From: Moringa oleifera
Lineage: Eukaryota; Streptophyta; Magnoliopsida; Brassicales; Moringaceae
Reading direction: 5' to 3'
Assembly (NCBI GenBank): GCA_021397835.1
Contig: JAJFZO010000747.1
Location: 6,964,501 to 7,028,500 of the forward strand
DNA: 64,000 nt
Positions 1 through 12,302 of this stretch are shown here, one piece after another. The stretch's first letter is position 1, and every line of letters starts with the position of its first letter. Under the pieces are notes generated by a model. That model was not told the DNA's origin and did not search any database. It was given only the letters and a program-made list of their open reading frames with translations. The position numbers were made by a program, and so were the translations under genes.

Positions 1-1349
1 CACTAATCTCGTTTTGTGAAGGAAAATGTGATACATATGAAACTTAAGAACTTGAACAGCAATGTTGATTTTTTTTTTAAAAAATTGGTACTTATTATGT
101 ATTGTAATTTAATTATTGGCAAAGTAATATTTGTAATGAATTCAATATTAGTTATATATTTGAAATATTAATTATTGTGTTTAATTTTGGATATTAATTA
201 TTTTTTTATTTATATATTTAATAACAATCATATATATTAATTAGACATTGTGTATAGTTAGTTATTACATATTAATTCATGAGTATAGTTACTTATTACA
301 TATTAATTCATCAACCTACGGTTATTTGTATTTATGAAGTTAATTCTCTTTTAACAACCCATAGTGTTGATTATAATTATATGAAAGATGTATGTATTAT
401 TTGGTGTACATATACATATTATTATGTAAATGTTACACAATGTTGCGCTCTTGTTTTTTTTTGGCACAATTTGTACTTGAACTATAGTTTGATATGTTGC
501 AATTGTATGCAATTACCATGTTACATAAATATTGGAAAATATTTCATTCAAATTTCTTTTTAGTAATTGACTTACTCAAGTAGGCATATAAGTTTATCTT
601 GTATCACATTATGTAAGCTACAATAGATTAAAATGTAACCTTAGAAACTCATCCAATTGTTAATTGCGTATAATTAACCTTTGAATAATCCTTAATTGAG
701 ACTACTCTTAAAGAGACAGCTTTTATGGTAGACAAGTTTATCTTGCAATCAGTTCACTAAAATTTCACAGTTTCTTTCAATTTATTCTTCAGGTGCATAT
801 TTATACTACATCAACACTATATTTCGAACACTTAGAGAACCATGAGGAGGTGCTTCCAAAATTTTTATGACCTGATTTCTTGTATAAACTTGTTATAGTG
901 AGAAGTTTATTTAGAAATGGGGATAAAAATCATACCTTAACCATCCCATCTAATTGTCGTTACCTTTCAAAAGAAGATATATGTTTTGTCATTGTGTCAA
1001 CGATGTATTTAAGAATATGATCATTGAATTTTTTTTCATTGGGCCAACAGATGAAAATTCTAGAGCATTATCATTAGATGTATAATAAGAGAATTCTATA
1101 GAATGATTTATCACTAGAATTTTTATAGAGTATTAGAGAATTTATTTTTGCCACATGTTAGTTGCTTGTGTATTAAGTAGATGGGTTTTTTAGGTGTTCG
1201 TATGCGAAATGCAAGTTCTGAGCTTTCACGACCTAAATACCTTTAGAATGCAATTGTATAGAAAAGGTTTTTAGCTCGATTATTACCATTGGCATAACCA
1301 TGGCCAGGCTCTCGCCCTATTTGTTGCAAGTCATTATGAACTAGCTCCA
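1..1349. other. AT-rich stretch without a recognisable gene
   Basis: I see no supported gene here. The sequence is AT-rich with many stops in all frames. It lies just upstream of the CACTA transposase remains and may be the badly decayed 5' part of that element, but no terminal inverted repeat or subterminal repeat array could be defined. The window happens to begin with CACTA, but the bases that follow do not match the terminal repeat seen at 10055-10070, so I do not treat it as an element end. Confidence 0.4.
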
Positions 1350-3530
1350 GTTCACTAGGATGTAAACAATTATGAAAGAATGGTCATGGATGTTGCAGGC
1401 CCATCATTTGTTCTAACTGTCAAACCAAAATTGCCTAATCTAAAGTTGGCCAAATTGTATGTTATATTAACTATTGCTTAGTTCTTTATGGGAATGTGAT
1501 AGTCACTTTGTTTTGTCTATGGTTGTGAGATTGTTGAGTATTAAGTTTGATCATAATATAGTTACGCATGCATGGATGACATAATTACTTTGTTGAAGAA
1601 GGTGTTACCAACAAGTAATAGAATTCCCGTTAATTTTTATTGGACAAAAAAGTTGGTTTTTCAGCTTGTATGTGGTTATAAAAAAATTGATTATTGTCAA
1701 GCTGGCTACAAGTAAGTAGCTTGAAAGCATTTTAATCTTACTCATATGAAGTTTGCATCAAAATCGAGGAATGCTCAATTAGGATTGTGTTTTAATGGTT
1801 TCAAACCTTTTAACATGAGCTCTAATGTGTATTTGTGTTAGCCAATCATTTTGAACCTGTATACTCTCCCACTTGGGATGTGCATGAAGAGAGAATATAT
1901 TTTGTTAATGGCAATAATTCTTAGTTTGAGTAATCAAAAGGTTTTGATGGATGTATCCTTATAGCCATTGATTAATGATTTCAAGCTATTATGAGATTAT
2001 GGTGTGAAAACTTATGACATTTGGCAGAAGCAGAACTTTTGTATGAAATTAGTGTTGTTATGGACTATTAATGACTTTCTTGTATATGATATATTATCAA
2101 GATGGTAAACTATAAGTCGGTTGGGATGTCTAATCTGTATGAGATGATGTAAAGTTTATTATTATTATTTTTTTAACATGGTAGAAAGATATGCCACTTT
2201 GATTGTCATTGACCTATGGATCACTTATTTAGACAGAATAGGAAGAATTTTATCAAGGATCAGATTGAATAAGGTAAATGACCAAAGAGACTCTTTGGCA
2301 TAGAAGTGTATGAATAGGTAGGTTGTTTCCTTGAATAATTGTCATTGGAGACTTGCACCAAACATTTGGCTATGGGAAGTTACATAATTTTACAAAATGA
2401 TACATCTTCTAGGATTTACCTTACTAGCATGATTTGTTGAACTCACATAATATTGATGTCATGCATTTTGAAGCTAACATGTTTAAAAGCATATTTCTTA
2501 CAGTGATGGATGTCACAAGAAAAATTAAGAATATTTTTAAAGTATAAAGCTAATGTTGAGGGTTTAATATGCGAGGCTTATATATTAGAGGAGACATTAA
2601 CCTTTTGTTCTCAGTACTTTGAGGCACATGTCTAGTATAAAAGTCATGAAATGATGATGGTGAAGAATCATCTAAGCACCCATTAATATCTATCTTTAAT
2701 TATCTTGACCGATATGAAGGGTCGTATAAGTCTTGTTATCTCATTAGGGAGGAAGCTTCGATATCAGCAAATATGTGCTTATGAATTGCAATGGGTATAC
2801 TTAAAAAATTATACTTCGTGCAATTTGACACGTGTTGTATACTTGTACAATATATGTTTACACAATAACTATAACTTTATAACATTTGAGCTTTGCTGAT
2901 GTATATAAACATGTTTAATTAGACTTTATTGGGTGGTTTAGGAATCACATAAGTTGGTTGCGAATAATCATCATTGTAAATGTGAAATAATATATATTTC
3001 AATGTCATTTATGTTAATAATTTTTTTGTTTTTGGTCATTCATTGTTATCAAGTATAAAATCCCATGAACAAGGTGAATGATCAATTTTTATATAATTTA
3101 GTATGAGTAACTATGAATAAGGTCAACACTTACCTAATTTATTATATAAATAATTATTGTTTTCATACTTCTAATTGGACTAGTAATCAAAGCATCAACA
3201 ACTCTAGAGGAGTTTTAATGAGTATAAAATGCTATGTATCATGAAAATTATAGAAGAAATAGTTGAAAGTGAGTATTTTGGCATACTTGTGAAGCCATTA
3301 ATGCTATTCAATTACATGTGGTTTGAACTTACTAACGTAGGTATAAGAATTTGTCCCAAGTATGGAATCATCAATGTTAAGACTAACAAGAGATGCAAGA
3401 GTAACGATACATTTATTTTTGCATAATAAGAAAAATAAGTGTATTTTACAACATATCCTAATTCCACTCTATAAAGAAGAGACTAGTTTATGGTCATTAA
3501 AACAAAAATAAGAAACAAAATTGAATCTAT
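1350..3530 (+). pseudogene. TNP2-type CACTA (En/Spm) transposase pseudogene
   Basis: Translated with frame changes, this region matches the plant TNP2 transposase in the right order. Landmarks are MDDIITLLKKVLPTS near 1572, RNAQLGLCFNGFKPF near 1768, KLVLLWTINDFLVYDILS near 2045, a LNSHNIDVMHFEANMFKS block near 2437, YILEETLTFCSQYFE near 2582, and a DUF4216-like end at 3229-3530 with WFELTNVG and PKYGIINV. In intact elements TNP2 catalyses excision and integration by binding the CACTA ends. Here many stops and frameshifts break it, so no functional protein is possible. The following acidic stretch near 3600 and the second-ORF remnant downstream fit the usual CACTA gene order. The family call is confident; the exact limits are not. 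Confidence 0.85.
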
Positions 3531-3839
3531 AGATGATCCATTCTAAAATTATATATTGGAATAATTATTAGATAGTCTCTTTCAATAATCATGTTGTAGA
3601 AAATATGAGAGATGTTAATGATCATGGTGAAGAGATTTTAGTTGATGAAAACTTAGTTCCATCGAAAGATAAAGATGAAGTATTATTTGAAAGTTAGGAG
3701 TTTATAGTGAAGATGAAAGTTCAATTAATTACGCTATTGATAATAACAGATTGTTAAGGTTTTTCATAAAATTAAATCGAGATTTTCATGATTAATTCCC
3801 TAGTTAAACATGCTATATTCATTATTCACTGATATCAGA

Positions 3840-6120
3840 GAGAGGAAGATGTTGTGGCCATGATGGTAGAGGTAGAGGTATATAGTATTTTAGGTTAAAC
3901 ACATCTACTATAGCTCACATTGGATCACTTTCACTTATGCAATATCACACTTCTTGCATGTATCGTCACCTTCCACTGAAGCCTAATCGACACACCATTG
4001 CTCCAACCATTTTTTTGAGAATACACCATCATCTCGAGATGCTATATTTCAGACATCTATTGAGTCAATATGTTCACTAGGTGACAATATACTATGTACT
4101 CAACTCATCGAGAAAAAGTATGATAATTTAACTTTTTAACAATATTGTAATTATTTAATTGTTACTTATTTTATTGTATTTTGTTTATGCTACGTTATAT
4201 GTTTTCAATTATTTTTTACAACATATTACCAACATTTAGGATGATTGCCATCATATATAGAATTATCAAAACAAAATATAATCAATTATGAACAGGATGA
4301 CCTGAAGTTCAAAATGATGTTTATGACTTATGGTAGGTCAAATTTCAAGTAATGTTAATATCCATGTCATTAAATAAGTAATATATGACGTTCTTATAAT
4401 TGTAGTTATTTTATATGCTTAAATAATTACTCTGAGTTTAATGTTGTTGTAGAAAAAATGTAAATAGGATCCATTTATGGATGCTGTTGTTAGACGGCTA
4501 TAAGGGATCAAGTCTGCAATGGTCATTCAATTGAGTCTTTCATCAATAAGGACGAAGAATTCAAATGGTATATGGATGAACCCACAAATTCGTGATGCAT
4601 TATGGACTAAATGAATGACAGACTAGACTTTCTGACATGTTGGCATAATAGCAAAACAAGAATAATTAAGCTATTAATAACGTTGTTGTGCATCGAGGAA
4701 GATCCATTTCTATTTCCAAGCATAGAAGATGAATGTTAAGTTTTCAATTTGATTAACTGTTTTCACATATATATTATATATTTGCTGACACTTTTAATTT
4801 GTATTTACCATTTATTACTTATTAAGCTAGTCTGCTTGGGAAGGCTCTTCATCATGCTAGATCGTATTAAAAGTTGAATCATAATGAGGATACTGACATA
4901 TAAGCCATGAAGAGAGTTGCATAGATTTTATATGAGTACATAAGATAAAATATATTTGTCACCATAATAATATGTGTTGCATAGTTCTAACAAAAAAAAA
5001 AAACATGTGTTGAATGGTGCAAAAGAATATTTCAAATGCCTAAATTTAGGATTTTGGTTATTTGGATACCCTAGCTTATGAATAGTTAGATCAGTGAAAT
5101 AATATTTATGAATGAAAGGAAATTGCTCATATCATTTAGAGTAAAGGTCGTTGAAAATTTATTTGTTCTACCTTGATGCAATAAAGCGGTAGTATTGGTA
5201 CGTTTAATTATAGTTTGATATCTTGAGGCATGCACGTAAAGATAACTTTGATCAGTTATGTTCTACGTAGTTTCCTTCTTATTTAAATTTTATAGTTTAA
5301 CTTGTGAGGGAGGGAGTTGTGCCAATACGTTTGTATTTAGGTTAATAATTCATTATTTGAATGATGTGGCTTTCTTGATATAAGTACTTAATTTTTCTTG
5401 ATTAAATAAGTTTTAGTTTTTTTTTTGTTGCCAATTATATGTAGACTAGTTATGAAAAACTAAAAAAGGACACCTTTACCGAAGGATCATCTCTTGATGA
5501 TTTCATAGTCTTTTTTTAAGCTATAGGTGGAAAAAATAAAAGGGCTACGACATATTGGTTTGGTTCTAAAGTTGTCTTTTATGGATCATCTAACTTTACA
5601 TCTCAGTCCTTACATGCCCCATCTAGCATTATCATAAGCATATAATGTTCCACTTTGAAGACACGCAATAATAATTAGACAAAGAGCATGCATAAATGGA
5701 AAAATGTTTTTAGAGAGAACATACTATGAGAGAAAAAGAAAAAAAAAAGATGAAAGAATGGCTTCAAAGAGAATGTGATATGATGGAGCAGAGAGACTTG
5801 AGAGAAGAGATACTTAGAGAAATAAGGATAAAGCAAAGAAATGAATTCAAGAAAGAAATAATTTCAACAAGGAACCTTCTTAATAAACTTGTCAAATTAA
5901 TTGAGTAGGCAGCAAGGTCTTCTTAGTACACAAGGTCTTTCTTCCAAAATGATTAATGGTGATGATGGTGATAAAAGCTCACAATGATGATGATGATGTA
6001 ACTAACAATGATGATGGAGCTGAAAGTGGTGACAGTGATGTACCTAACAATGGTGATAGAGTCACTGATGATAATGATGGAGCTGAAGATGGTGATGATA
6101 AGATGGTTAATGCTCACATT
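3840..6120 (+). pseudogene. Second CACTA ORF remnant (Ptta/En/Spm-like, basic start, coiled-coil, Asp-rich tail)
   Basis: This follows the TNP2 remains on the same strand, where CACTA elements carry a second gene. It starts with a Gly/Arg-rich segment (GRGRG near 3865). A highly charged coiled-coil stretch sits at 5726-5908, rich in Glu, Lys and Arg. It ends with an Asp/Asn/Gly-rich segment at 5950-6110 encoded by GAT-rich triplet repeats. The charged helix resembles the Glu/Arg-rich C-terminal part of plant En/Spm-type accessory transposase proteins. Stops interrupt all frames between these blocks. The assignment rests on position plus composition and is weaker than for TNP2. The 60-codon open frame at 5726 is best read as part of this fossil, not as a separate gene. 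Confidence 0.5.
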
Positions 6121-9100
6121 AGATTATTTTATTAGTAATTTACACATTTAAAATAAGTATATTGTAAATTTTGGTGATAAATATTATGACTTATTAACTA
6201 ATGAGATATTTATCTAATTTCATATGCTTTAAATAATTTATTTTATTTATGAAAATGTATGTTTGTAATTAAAAAATATATTTTTTAATTTTTATACATG
6301 ATAATTAAAGAGAGAGATATATATATATCCAATTAAATTTTTTAATTAAAAATTTTTTTTACTATATATATTAATTCAAAATTTATATGTATAATTAAAT
6401 TATATTTAAAAATTTTAATTAATATTTTAATCTAATTTCAAATTTCTCATGAAATATATACCCTGGGAATAATTTATTTTTTGTGGTTTTTAATTTTGTA
6501 CAAAATTTATCATAAAATAATTTATTTAAATAAATATTACAACATATTCTAACGGATAAAAATAGTAAAAACAATCATGTACAAAATTTCTACGAATCAA
6601 TCATCATAATAAAATATATAAATGTTTCTTACAGAATCTAATTTATAAGAATTTTTATTGAATAAACATTCTCAAAGAATGTAATTTCAAAAGAATTTCT
6701 ATTTCATAATTGTTCTTGCAAAACTACTTCTTTGAGAATTTTTATTGGACAAACATTCTCACAGAATGATATTCCAAAAGAATAAATAATATGCCCTTAC
6801 GAATTACATTCCATAAAAATAATCCCATATATTTTAGTGGATTTTATTTTTGTAAAAAAATTAATTGAATTATTTATTAATTTAATAATACATGCTTTCA
6901 TTGAAAGATTATTAATTTTACAGCCATTTCGGTCGGTATGCTACATGTTGAAATGATTTTTTAAATATTTTTTTATCAAATATATTAAAATAATATTGAC
7001 TAAAATTTTTATAAAAATTTCGTTAGAAATTTATCAAATATTCCAATGAACTTACTTTCCCTTGAAATTTTATCTTTCTCATGACAAGATTTATTACGCT
7101 AATGACTTCAAGATAAATTCCGTCAGAATATTGAATTTTCATTAAATTTTTAGATATCCCAACCATATTTTATTGTCAGAATATATTGATTTTATTGTAA
7201 TAAAAAATTTATAAAAATTATAATTATAAAAAATAAATTAAAAATACGTATGAATTTAAAAAATATATATATTAAAAAATAAAAAATAAAAAATAATCCA
7301 AATTTCCCATACAAAATAACATTAGCTCTGAGAGAAAAGTAACATTACCTTGGGAAGAAACATATATAGAGTTTATATAATCAACATAAATATTGAGAAT
7401 ATATCAATCTCTCAACCTAACAGGTCAACTAGTGCTCCATTTCACACATTTAGATGATAAATCACTCAAAATTATAGAAATCCAAACCTTCCCAAATAAA
7501 CAGGCGCCAGAATGTTGCATCATTCAGGTCCAAAATTTTCAAGCACAGTTCACATTGCAAATTAAACAAATGGATGAAGCTCAAGCTAATTCCATCAGTT
7601 TCTAGGGACATGACATTGAGGTTAATTAAGAGCTCTCAGAGATTGAGAAAGAGAGAAGATAGACAGATTTACAATTAACGAAGCAAGTAACACAGATTGA
7701 AGCTTAAGCGCAAGGGTCCTTTGTGTTTCTCAGCTCAAAAAGAAACAAAATCAGCAGAAGATGGTGTCCTTTGATTTTTGAGGAACCTTTAGCCCCCAAA
7801 TTAGGTTAAGATTAACCTGATCCATAGAAGAAGGGCCAAGCCCATGATCAGTTGCTGATTGGGCCTATCATGGGAAGCTTAATTTTCTGTCTTTCCTTTA
7901 ATTTTTTGCCTAATCACATAAAAAACTTAATTAATTAAAGTAACAATGGTGAACAGAAAGTAATTTTTCATGTTACAAAAAACTTATAATTTTATTAAAG
8001 AATTAATCTGATATACGTATTCGGTGAAATCTTTTAAGATATTCAAAAAATAAGAAATTTCATATAAATTAATTTCTCGTAAGACACAAGAAATTAATGT
8101 GTGATTGGGAGTAAATTTTCATTGAAAAATTAATTAATCCTACATTGTCAACATTCCCAACTATTTAATTTATTATTTTTATAAAAATGTAACAAAATGA
8201 ATCATATAAATTATTTTCAATTCTTTGAAAAAATTAACTTAATTAAAATAATTTAAAAATGATAATTTCTACACAAGCTTCTGTGCTTGTATTTGCATAA
8301 ATCAACATTGATTATGGGATCCACAGGTAATTTGTTGACTTAAGGAATCGTGATTCTCTTAAATTACAGTATCACCATCATAATGTGCATCCTAAATCAT
8401 CATTATTTATCTACTTATTAACTTAAAATTAACAAGATGAAAAATCATTAAAATTGATAATTTTTATTTTTTAATAAAATTAATTATAATTATAATGAAA
8501 ATTTAATTTATATTTATAATGTCAATTTAATTTAAAAATTATTAAAAATAAATAAAAATAATATATTTAATTTAAATTTAATATTAATAAAATAATAATA
8601 ATACTGAAGTGGGTTAATTTTGACTAACCACCTGAACTTGAGGCCCACTATCTGTCAAAATATGAACTATATAGTAATATGAAAAACAAGTTCATTTTTC
8701 ATACTAATCCATTAATTTAATATAAAGCCATGCAAATTAGTGATTACTTGGCATAACAACTACTTTTTTTTTTAAAAAAAAATAATGATTATTATCTCAA
8801 AAAAATTTTGAAAACTAAATAAAATATCTTTGAGCATGAGTTTGATTTTGTTTATTTGAAAAGTATAAACTAATAGTAAAATGTAAACTATTATTTTTTA
8901 TTTTTTATTTTATTAAAATTTTTTTCTTTTTAATTTTGTTTTTTAAGGTGGCTTGATGGTTGTGGCGTTTGAGTTTATTCATATTAAATATTCAAATGAC
9001 TATTAAAAAAATCATATAGATTTGAAAACACAAAATCACTAAAAATAATTAGAAAACCCTCCAAGTTATATATTACATTATGTCAATATTAAAAGAAAAT

Positions 9101-9700
9101 AACTTAAATATTTTTGATATCACAAAAAACTAAAACACAAAATTTTACTAAGAGATTTTTTTATTTTTAAAAATAAAAATAAAAATTATTTCAAACCCTA
9201 AAGAATACCTTCTATTTCAATTTTTATCCTAAAGTTCAAAACCTTTCCAGAAAGACTATAATTGATAAGAAATTATCAAATTGAACCCTGGTTCAAACTA
9301 CTATAAAAAAGTAAGCATATTTTTGGTGTTGAAATACAAAAAAAAAAAAAAAAATGTTTTCAATTCACAAGTTATTTATATAAATTTTTGATAGTAAAAT
9401 ATTTTTAAAAATTATTTTTAGTACTTAAAAAACTCTAATTTTTTTTTTTGTGATGATAGCATGAATATTTACTTATATTATAAAAAATTTCAAATTAAAT
9501 TTTATAGTACAAGATCTTGAATTTGAACATCTTGAATTTTTTAATTTTTTGATAAGATTTAATTTGACTATTTTCTATTAATTAAGTCTATGCTTTGAAA
9601 CTTATAATGAAAATTACGAAAAAAAATATTCTTCAGAATTTTAAATAAAATTTACTAAAAAAATAAAAAAGCAATTAAATATATAATTTTCATTTTGTCA
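6120..9700. other. AT-rich non-coding DNA, possibly CACTA interior or flank
   Basis: No gene is supported. The stretch is very AT-rich, with poly-A/T tracts and a 48-bp direct repeat pair (separate entry). At about 7010-7190 short variants of TTCCGTCAGAAT and TTTCGTTAGAAATTT recur, which resembles CACTA subterminal sequence. A less AT-rich island at 7390-7910 includes a 70-codon open frame and GGGCC/TGGGCC motifs, but shows no family I recognise. It could be a captured host fragment or ancient unique DNA. Confidence 0.4.
6649..6783. repeat. Pair of 48-bp direct repeats, 87-bp spacing
   Basis: The block starting at 6649 (GAATTTTTATTG, then AAACATTCTC, AGAATG and CCAAAAGAAT-like ends) recurs at 6736 with a few substitutions. 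Each copy also contains a short internal inverted repeat, CATTCTC...GAGAATG-like. The origin is unknown; it may be a decayed subterminal repeat of a DNA transposon. Confidence 0.6.
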
Positions 9701-10070
9701 TCGGTCAAGGGCATTTTTTTACCCCTAGATTTTTGGCATGGTTTTGGTTTTGCCATGAAATTTTGTCAAATTTGCCATAAAATTTATGGAATGCATGGCA
9801 AAATTTCATGGAAAAATAAAATAATAATAATTTTTGAATTTTAAAAATTAAGTTGCCATGAGTTAATTTGTGGCACTTTTTGTGGTAAATTTTTCCGCCA
9901 TTTGGCAAGAAAAATTTCTTGGAATCAATCATGACTTTGCCTCATCTTAGAGTTTTCAAAAAAAATTTTGTTAGAATTTACGACAAAGACATGGCAAGTT
10001 TCATTGCAAATCTCCATAATTTATGTTTCATGATAAAATTCCATGAGAAATTGACTATTTTGGTGTAGTG
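9700..10070 (+). mobile_element. CACTA transposon 3' subterminal repeats and terminal inverted repeat
   Basis: Positions 10055-10070 read CTATTTTGGTGTAGTG, the reverse complement of a typical plant CACTA end (CACTACACCAAAATAG). The preceding 350 bp are packed with direct and inverted copies of short motifs such as GCCATGAAATTTTG, CATGGCAAAATTTCATGG and TCCATGAGAAA, as expected for CACTA subterminal regions that bind transposase. The element would lie to the left, in the same orientation as the TNP2 remains at 1350-3530, so both may belong to one element of roughly 10 kb or more. The matching 5' CACTA end was not found in the window. The expected 3-bp target duplication cannot be checked without it. 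Confidence 0.75.
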
Positions 10071-10074
10071 CTTA

Positions 10075-10865
10075 AAATGTAGCATCGATATCAATTGTCT
10101 TGTTAATCTTCCATCTTGGATGCACTGATAATATAAAGTAAGACCATGAAAGCTTTGTAATTTTATAATGATTGAGGGTTGCATCCTTTGTTATGTAGCT
10201 TTCACTTTAGTCAACTCAACAATTAATCCATCTTTTTTATATTTCAAAACATGAATAGTATTGTATGAAAACATATTTTTAAGAAATAATATACAATTTG
10301 TTCCAGCGAAGTTCTAGCATCATTTCTTGCAAATGTTGAAAATGTACCTCGGTATTAGCATTATAAATCAAAATATCATCAAAATAAAGCATAATAGATT
10401 TACCAATGAATAGCTATAGCATTTGGTTCATGATATGCATAAAGGTACATCACGCATTGGACAAGCCCAATAACTTCACCAACCACTCATACAACATTTC
10501 ATGTGTTTTGAATGCATTCTTCCATTGAAATCTTCCATTTATCAGCCTACTAGATTTGAGCTTGATAACAGCGACTCTTCAAATCCAACTTGATGAACAT
10601 AATAACATCGCCTAATTAGTCTAGTAAATCATCAAAATAGGAAACATGAAATTGATAACATATTGTAATCTTGTTGATTACATGACTGTCCACGCACATA
10701 TATCACTTGCCATCTTTTTTTGAGGCCAACAAAGTAGAAAAAGTACATAAGGGCTTAAATTGTTCCTGTATGTGACTCTTTGCAAGTAGCTCTTCCTATT
10801 AGTTATGTGTTCGTTTTTGAGGAACATAATCCTAAGATAAATAATCAAATGTTTAAAATTTTTCA
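10075..10865 (-). pseudogene. Ty3-gypsy reverse transcriptase pseudogene fragment
   Basis: Read on the minus strand with frame changes, this matches a gypsy RT. Visible blocks are STLLASKKDGKWYMCVDS near 10740-10690, INKIT, FDDLLD near 10640, IMFIKLDLKSRCYQAQI near 10600-10560, then a short FQHLQEMM-like block and the post-RT SFHGLTLYYQ segment near 10150. In an intact element this enzyme copies the RNA genome into DNA. Several stops and frameshifts break it, and the YxDD active-site box is degraded. The readable part stops almost exactly where the CACTA terminus ends (10070), suggesting that the CACTA element inserted into this gypsy copy. Confidence 0.8.
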
Positions 10866-11972
10866 AGGTCCTAAGCAAAGATCTTTCAAAAATTGAAAAA
10901 CACAACATCAAGAATAATAAAGAAAGCTTTAAAGACTTATAATGATTCCTTGCTTATTGATGCTTTTTTGTGTTTTTTGTGATCTTTCTCTAAGAAGATC
11001 TATCAAATCTCTTAGTTATGCAATTATCTAGCCTTTTATTTGTCCACACATTAAATTTTATGAAGCTTCAAGGTTAGATTCTTTATGCTTCATTCCCTGT
11101 GTGCTAGGCAAAAATTTGCTTCTTGTAGAGATTTTTACTCAAAATATTTGGATGATTTAAAAAATGATTTTTAAACTTTTCTCACTTGTACTTTATTTTA
11201 TATTTTTTATATTTGAAAAGACTTATGAAACTCTAATAAGAAGTGAGGTATTAAGGGGTTTAAATAGGGGAGCAAATAGGCCTAGAAATCTTAGTCAAAC
11301 AAGGAAAGATGTCACGAGGGGCCTAGGTGCCAAAGCTACTGCCTAGGTAGCCAACTCAACACTTAGGCTGCATACTTTGGTTATCTAATGGTTGCTTGGT
11401 AGAGCATAAGTTGTGACATGGTTGCTTGGTAAAGTTTATACCACGGCAAGGCTAACTGGTGCTATCTATCTATAAATCCTGAAAAGCTTAATTCTTGACC
11501 TGTTTTCAATCCCTTAAAGTTCTAAACTTCATTTATTAAGTCCAACTTGATATATACCAAATTACTTACTTAATTAAACTTATGGGTGACTTATTAAGTT
11601 ATTTAGCACATTAGCAATAAGTGATCAGAATGTAAACCTTAACAAGAGTTTAGGTAATATCAAACTCAGCTTTATCAGTGATTCTCTAATCATTTAATCA
11701 AACACTTGTAGATCATGATTGTCATCTAGCAATAAGTCATATGACCCCTAATGGTTAAGAAAGCCAAAAACATATGATGAACCTATCCGTATAAATAAAT
11801 ATATATATATATAAATAAATATATATATATATATATTTATAACCTTCTTCTTTCATCAATTAGCATTTTACATTGAGCTTGGGATTATGTCACACAAGCA
11901 TTAGTAGATTCTCATTCATAATTATAAGATAAAAATATAGCCCTTTTATGTTTATAGGACTTCTCCAATGAA
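10866..11972. other. Unassigned DNA, possibly a retrotransposon flank
   Basis: No gene is supported. A 60-codon open frame at 11164-11346 has no recognisable features. The phrase ATGGTTGCTTGGTA occurs twice 30 bp apart (11388 and 11418). An imperfect TA/AAATA microsatellite lies at 11790-11840. The less AT-rich part at 11250-11480 could be gypsy LTR or untranslated leader, but no second copy is present to prove it. Confidence 0.35.
11790..11840. repeat. Imperfect (TA)n / TAAATA microsatellite
   Basis: Two TA runs are separated and preceded by AAATAAATA units. This is simple-sequence DNA with no further function visible. Confidence 0.85.
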
Positions 11973-12302
11973 GTGAATTTTTCTTTTTTAATTATGGTTC
12001 TAGTCGCCTTTATTTGTTGCCACCATGCTTCTGCTCTTAATAATCTAGTGACGATTAATGGAACACATCTTGCATTTGAAACCTCCTTAGAGTTTACAAA
12101 AGTAGAGAAAATTCTTAAAAATTTTAATCATCCCAATCTGCCTCACAAGAAAGCCATTTGTATCCAAAAAAAGATTTTGTTTTTGTTTTTTAATCAAAAT
12201 CAAATATCCAACAGCTCACCTGCAAAATCAATAACGATGACCTACAAATATCCGATAAATCATAATAGACATTCGATGAAGTTCAACAGCTTTTTAAAGT
12301 AA
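11973..12302 (+). CDS. Hypothetical small secreted protein, possibly a broken exon
   Basis: This is a 109-codon open frame. The first ~21 residues form a clear signal peptide: MNFS, then a hydrophobic core with MVLVAF, ending CCHHASA before Leu. After it comes a charged segment with the pattern EKILKNFNHPNLPHKKAI. That pattern loosely recalls the start of plant neprosin activation domains, where a Glu/Lys-Leu-x-x-Leu-Asn-Lys-Pro motif precedes a short linker. The resemblance is weak and I do not name the gene on it. The last third is low-complexity (FLFFNQNQ, SNSS) and probably runs through an intron or decayed sequence. No other exon of a neprosin-like gene is visible nearby. The reading could also be chance in AT-rich DNA; the signal peptide is the only feature arguing against that. 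Confidence 0.25.
   Translation: MNFSFLIMVLVAFICCHHASALNNLVTINGTHLAFETSLEFTKVEKILKNFNHPNLPHKKAICIQKKILFLFFNQNQISNSSPAKSITMTYKYPINHNRHSMKFNSFLK

Noticed and set aside
1..5. Leading CACTA as a transposon 5' terminus
   Set aside because: The bases following it (ATCTCG) do not match the terminal repeat at 10055-10070, and the motif is five bases long, so chance is sufficient.
3229..3426. 65-codon open frame as a small gene
   Set aside because: It is the DUF4216-like C-terminal part of the TNP2 fossil.
5726..5908. 60-codon Glu/Lys/Arg-rich open frame as a separate gene
   Set aside because: It lies in line with the CACTA second-ORF remnant and matches the charged coiled-coil part of such proteins; there is no independent gene structure.
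11388..11431. Two copies of ATGGTTGCTTGGTA, 30 bp apart, as a regulatory repeat
   Set aside because: There are only two short copies in probable transposon flank; not enough to call a feature.
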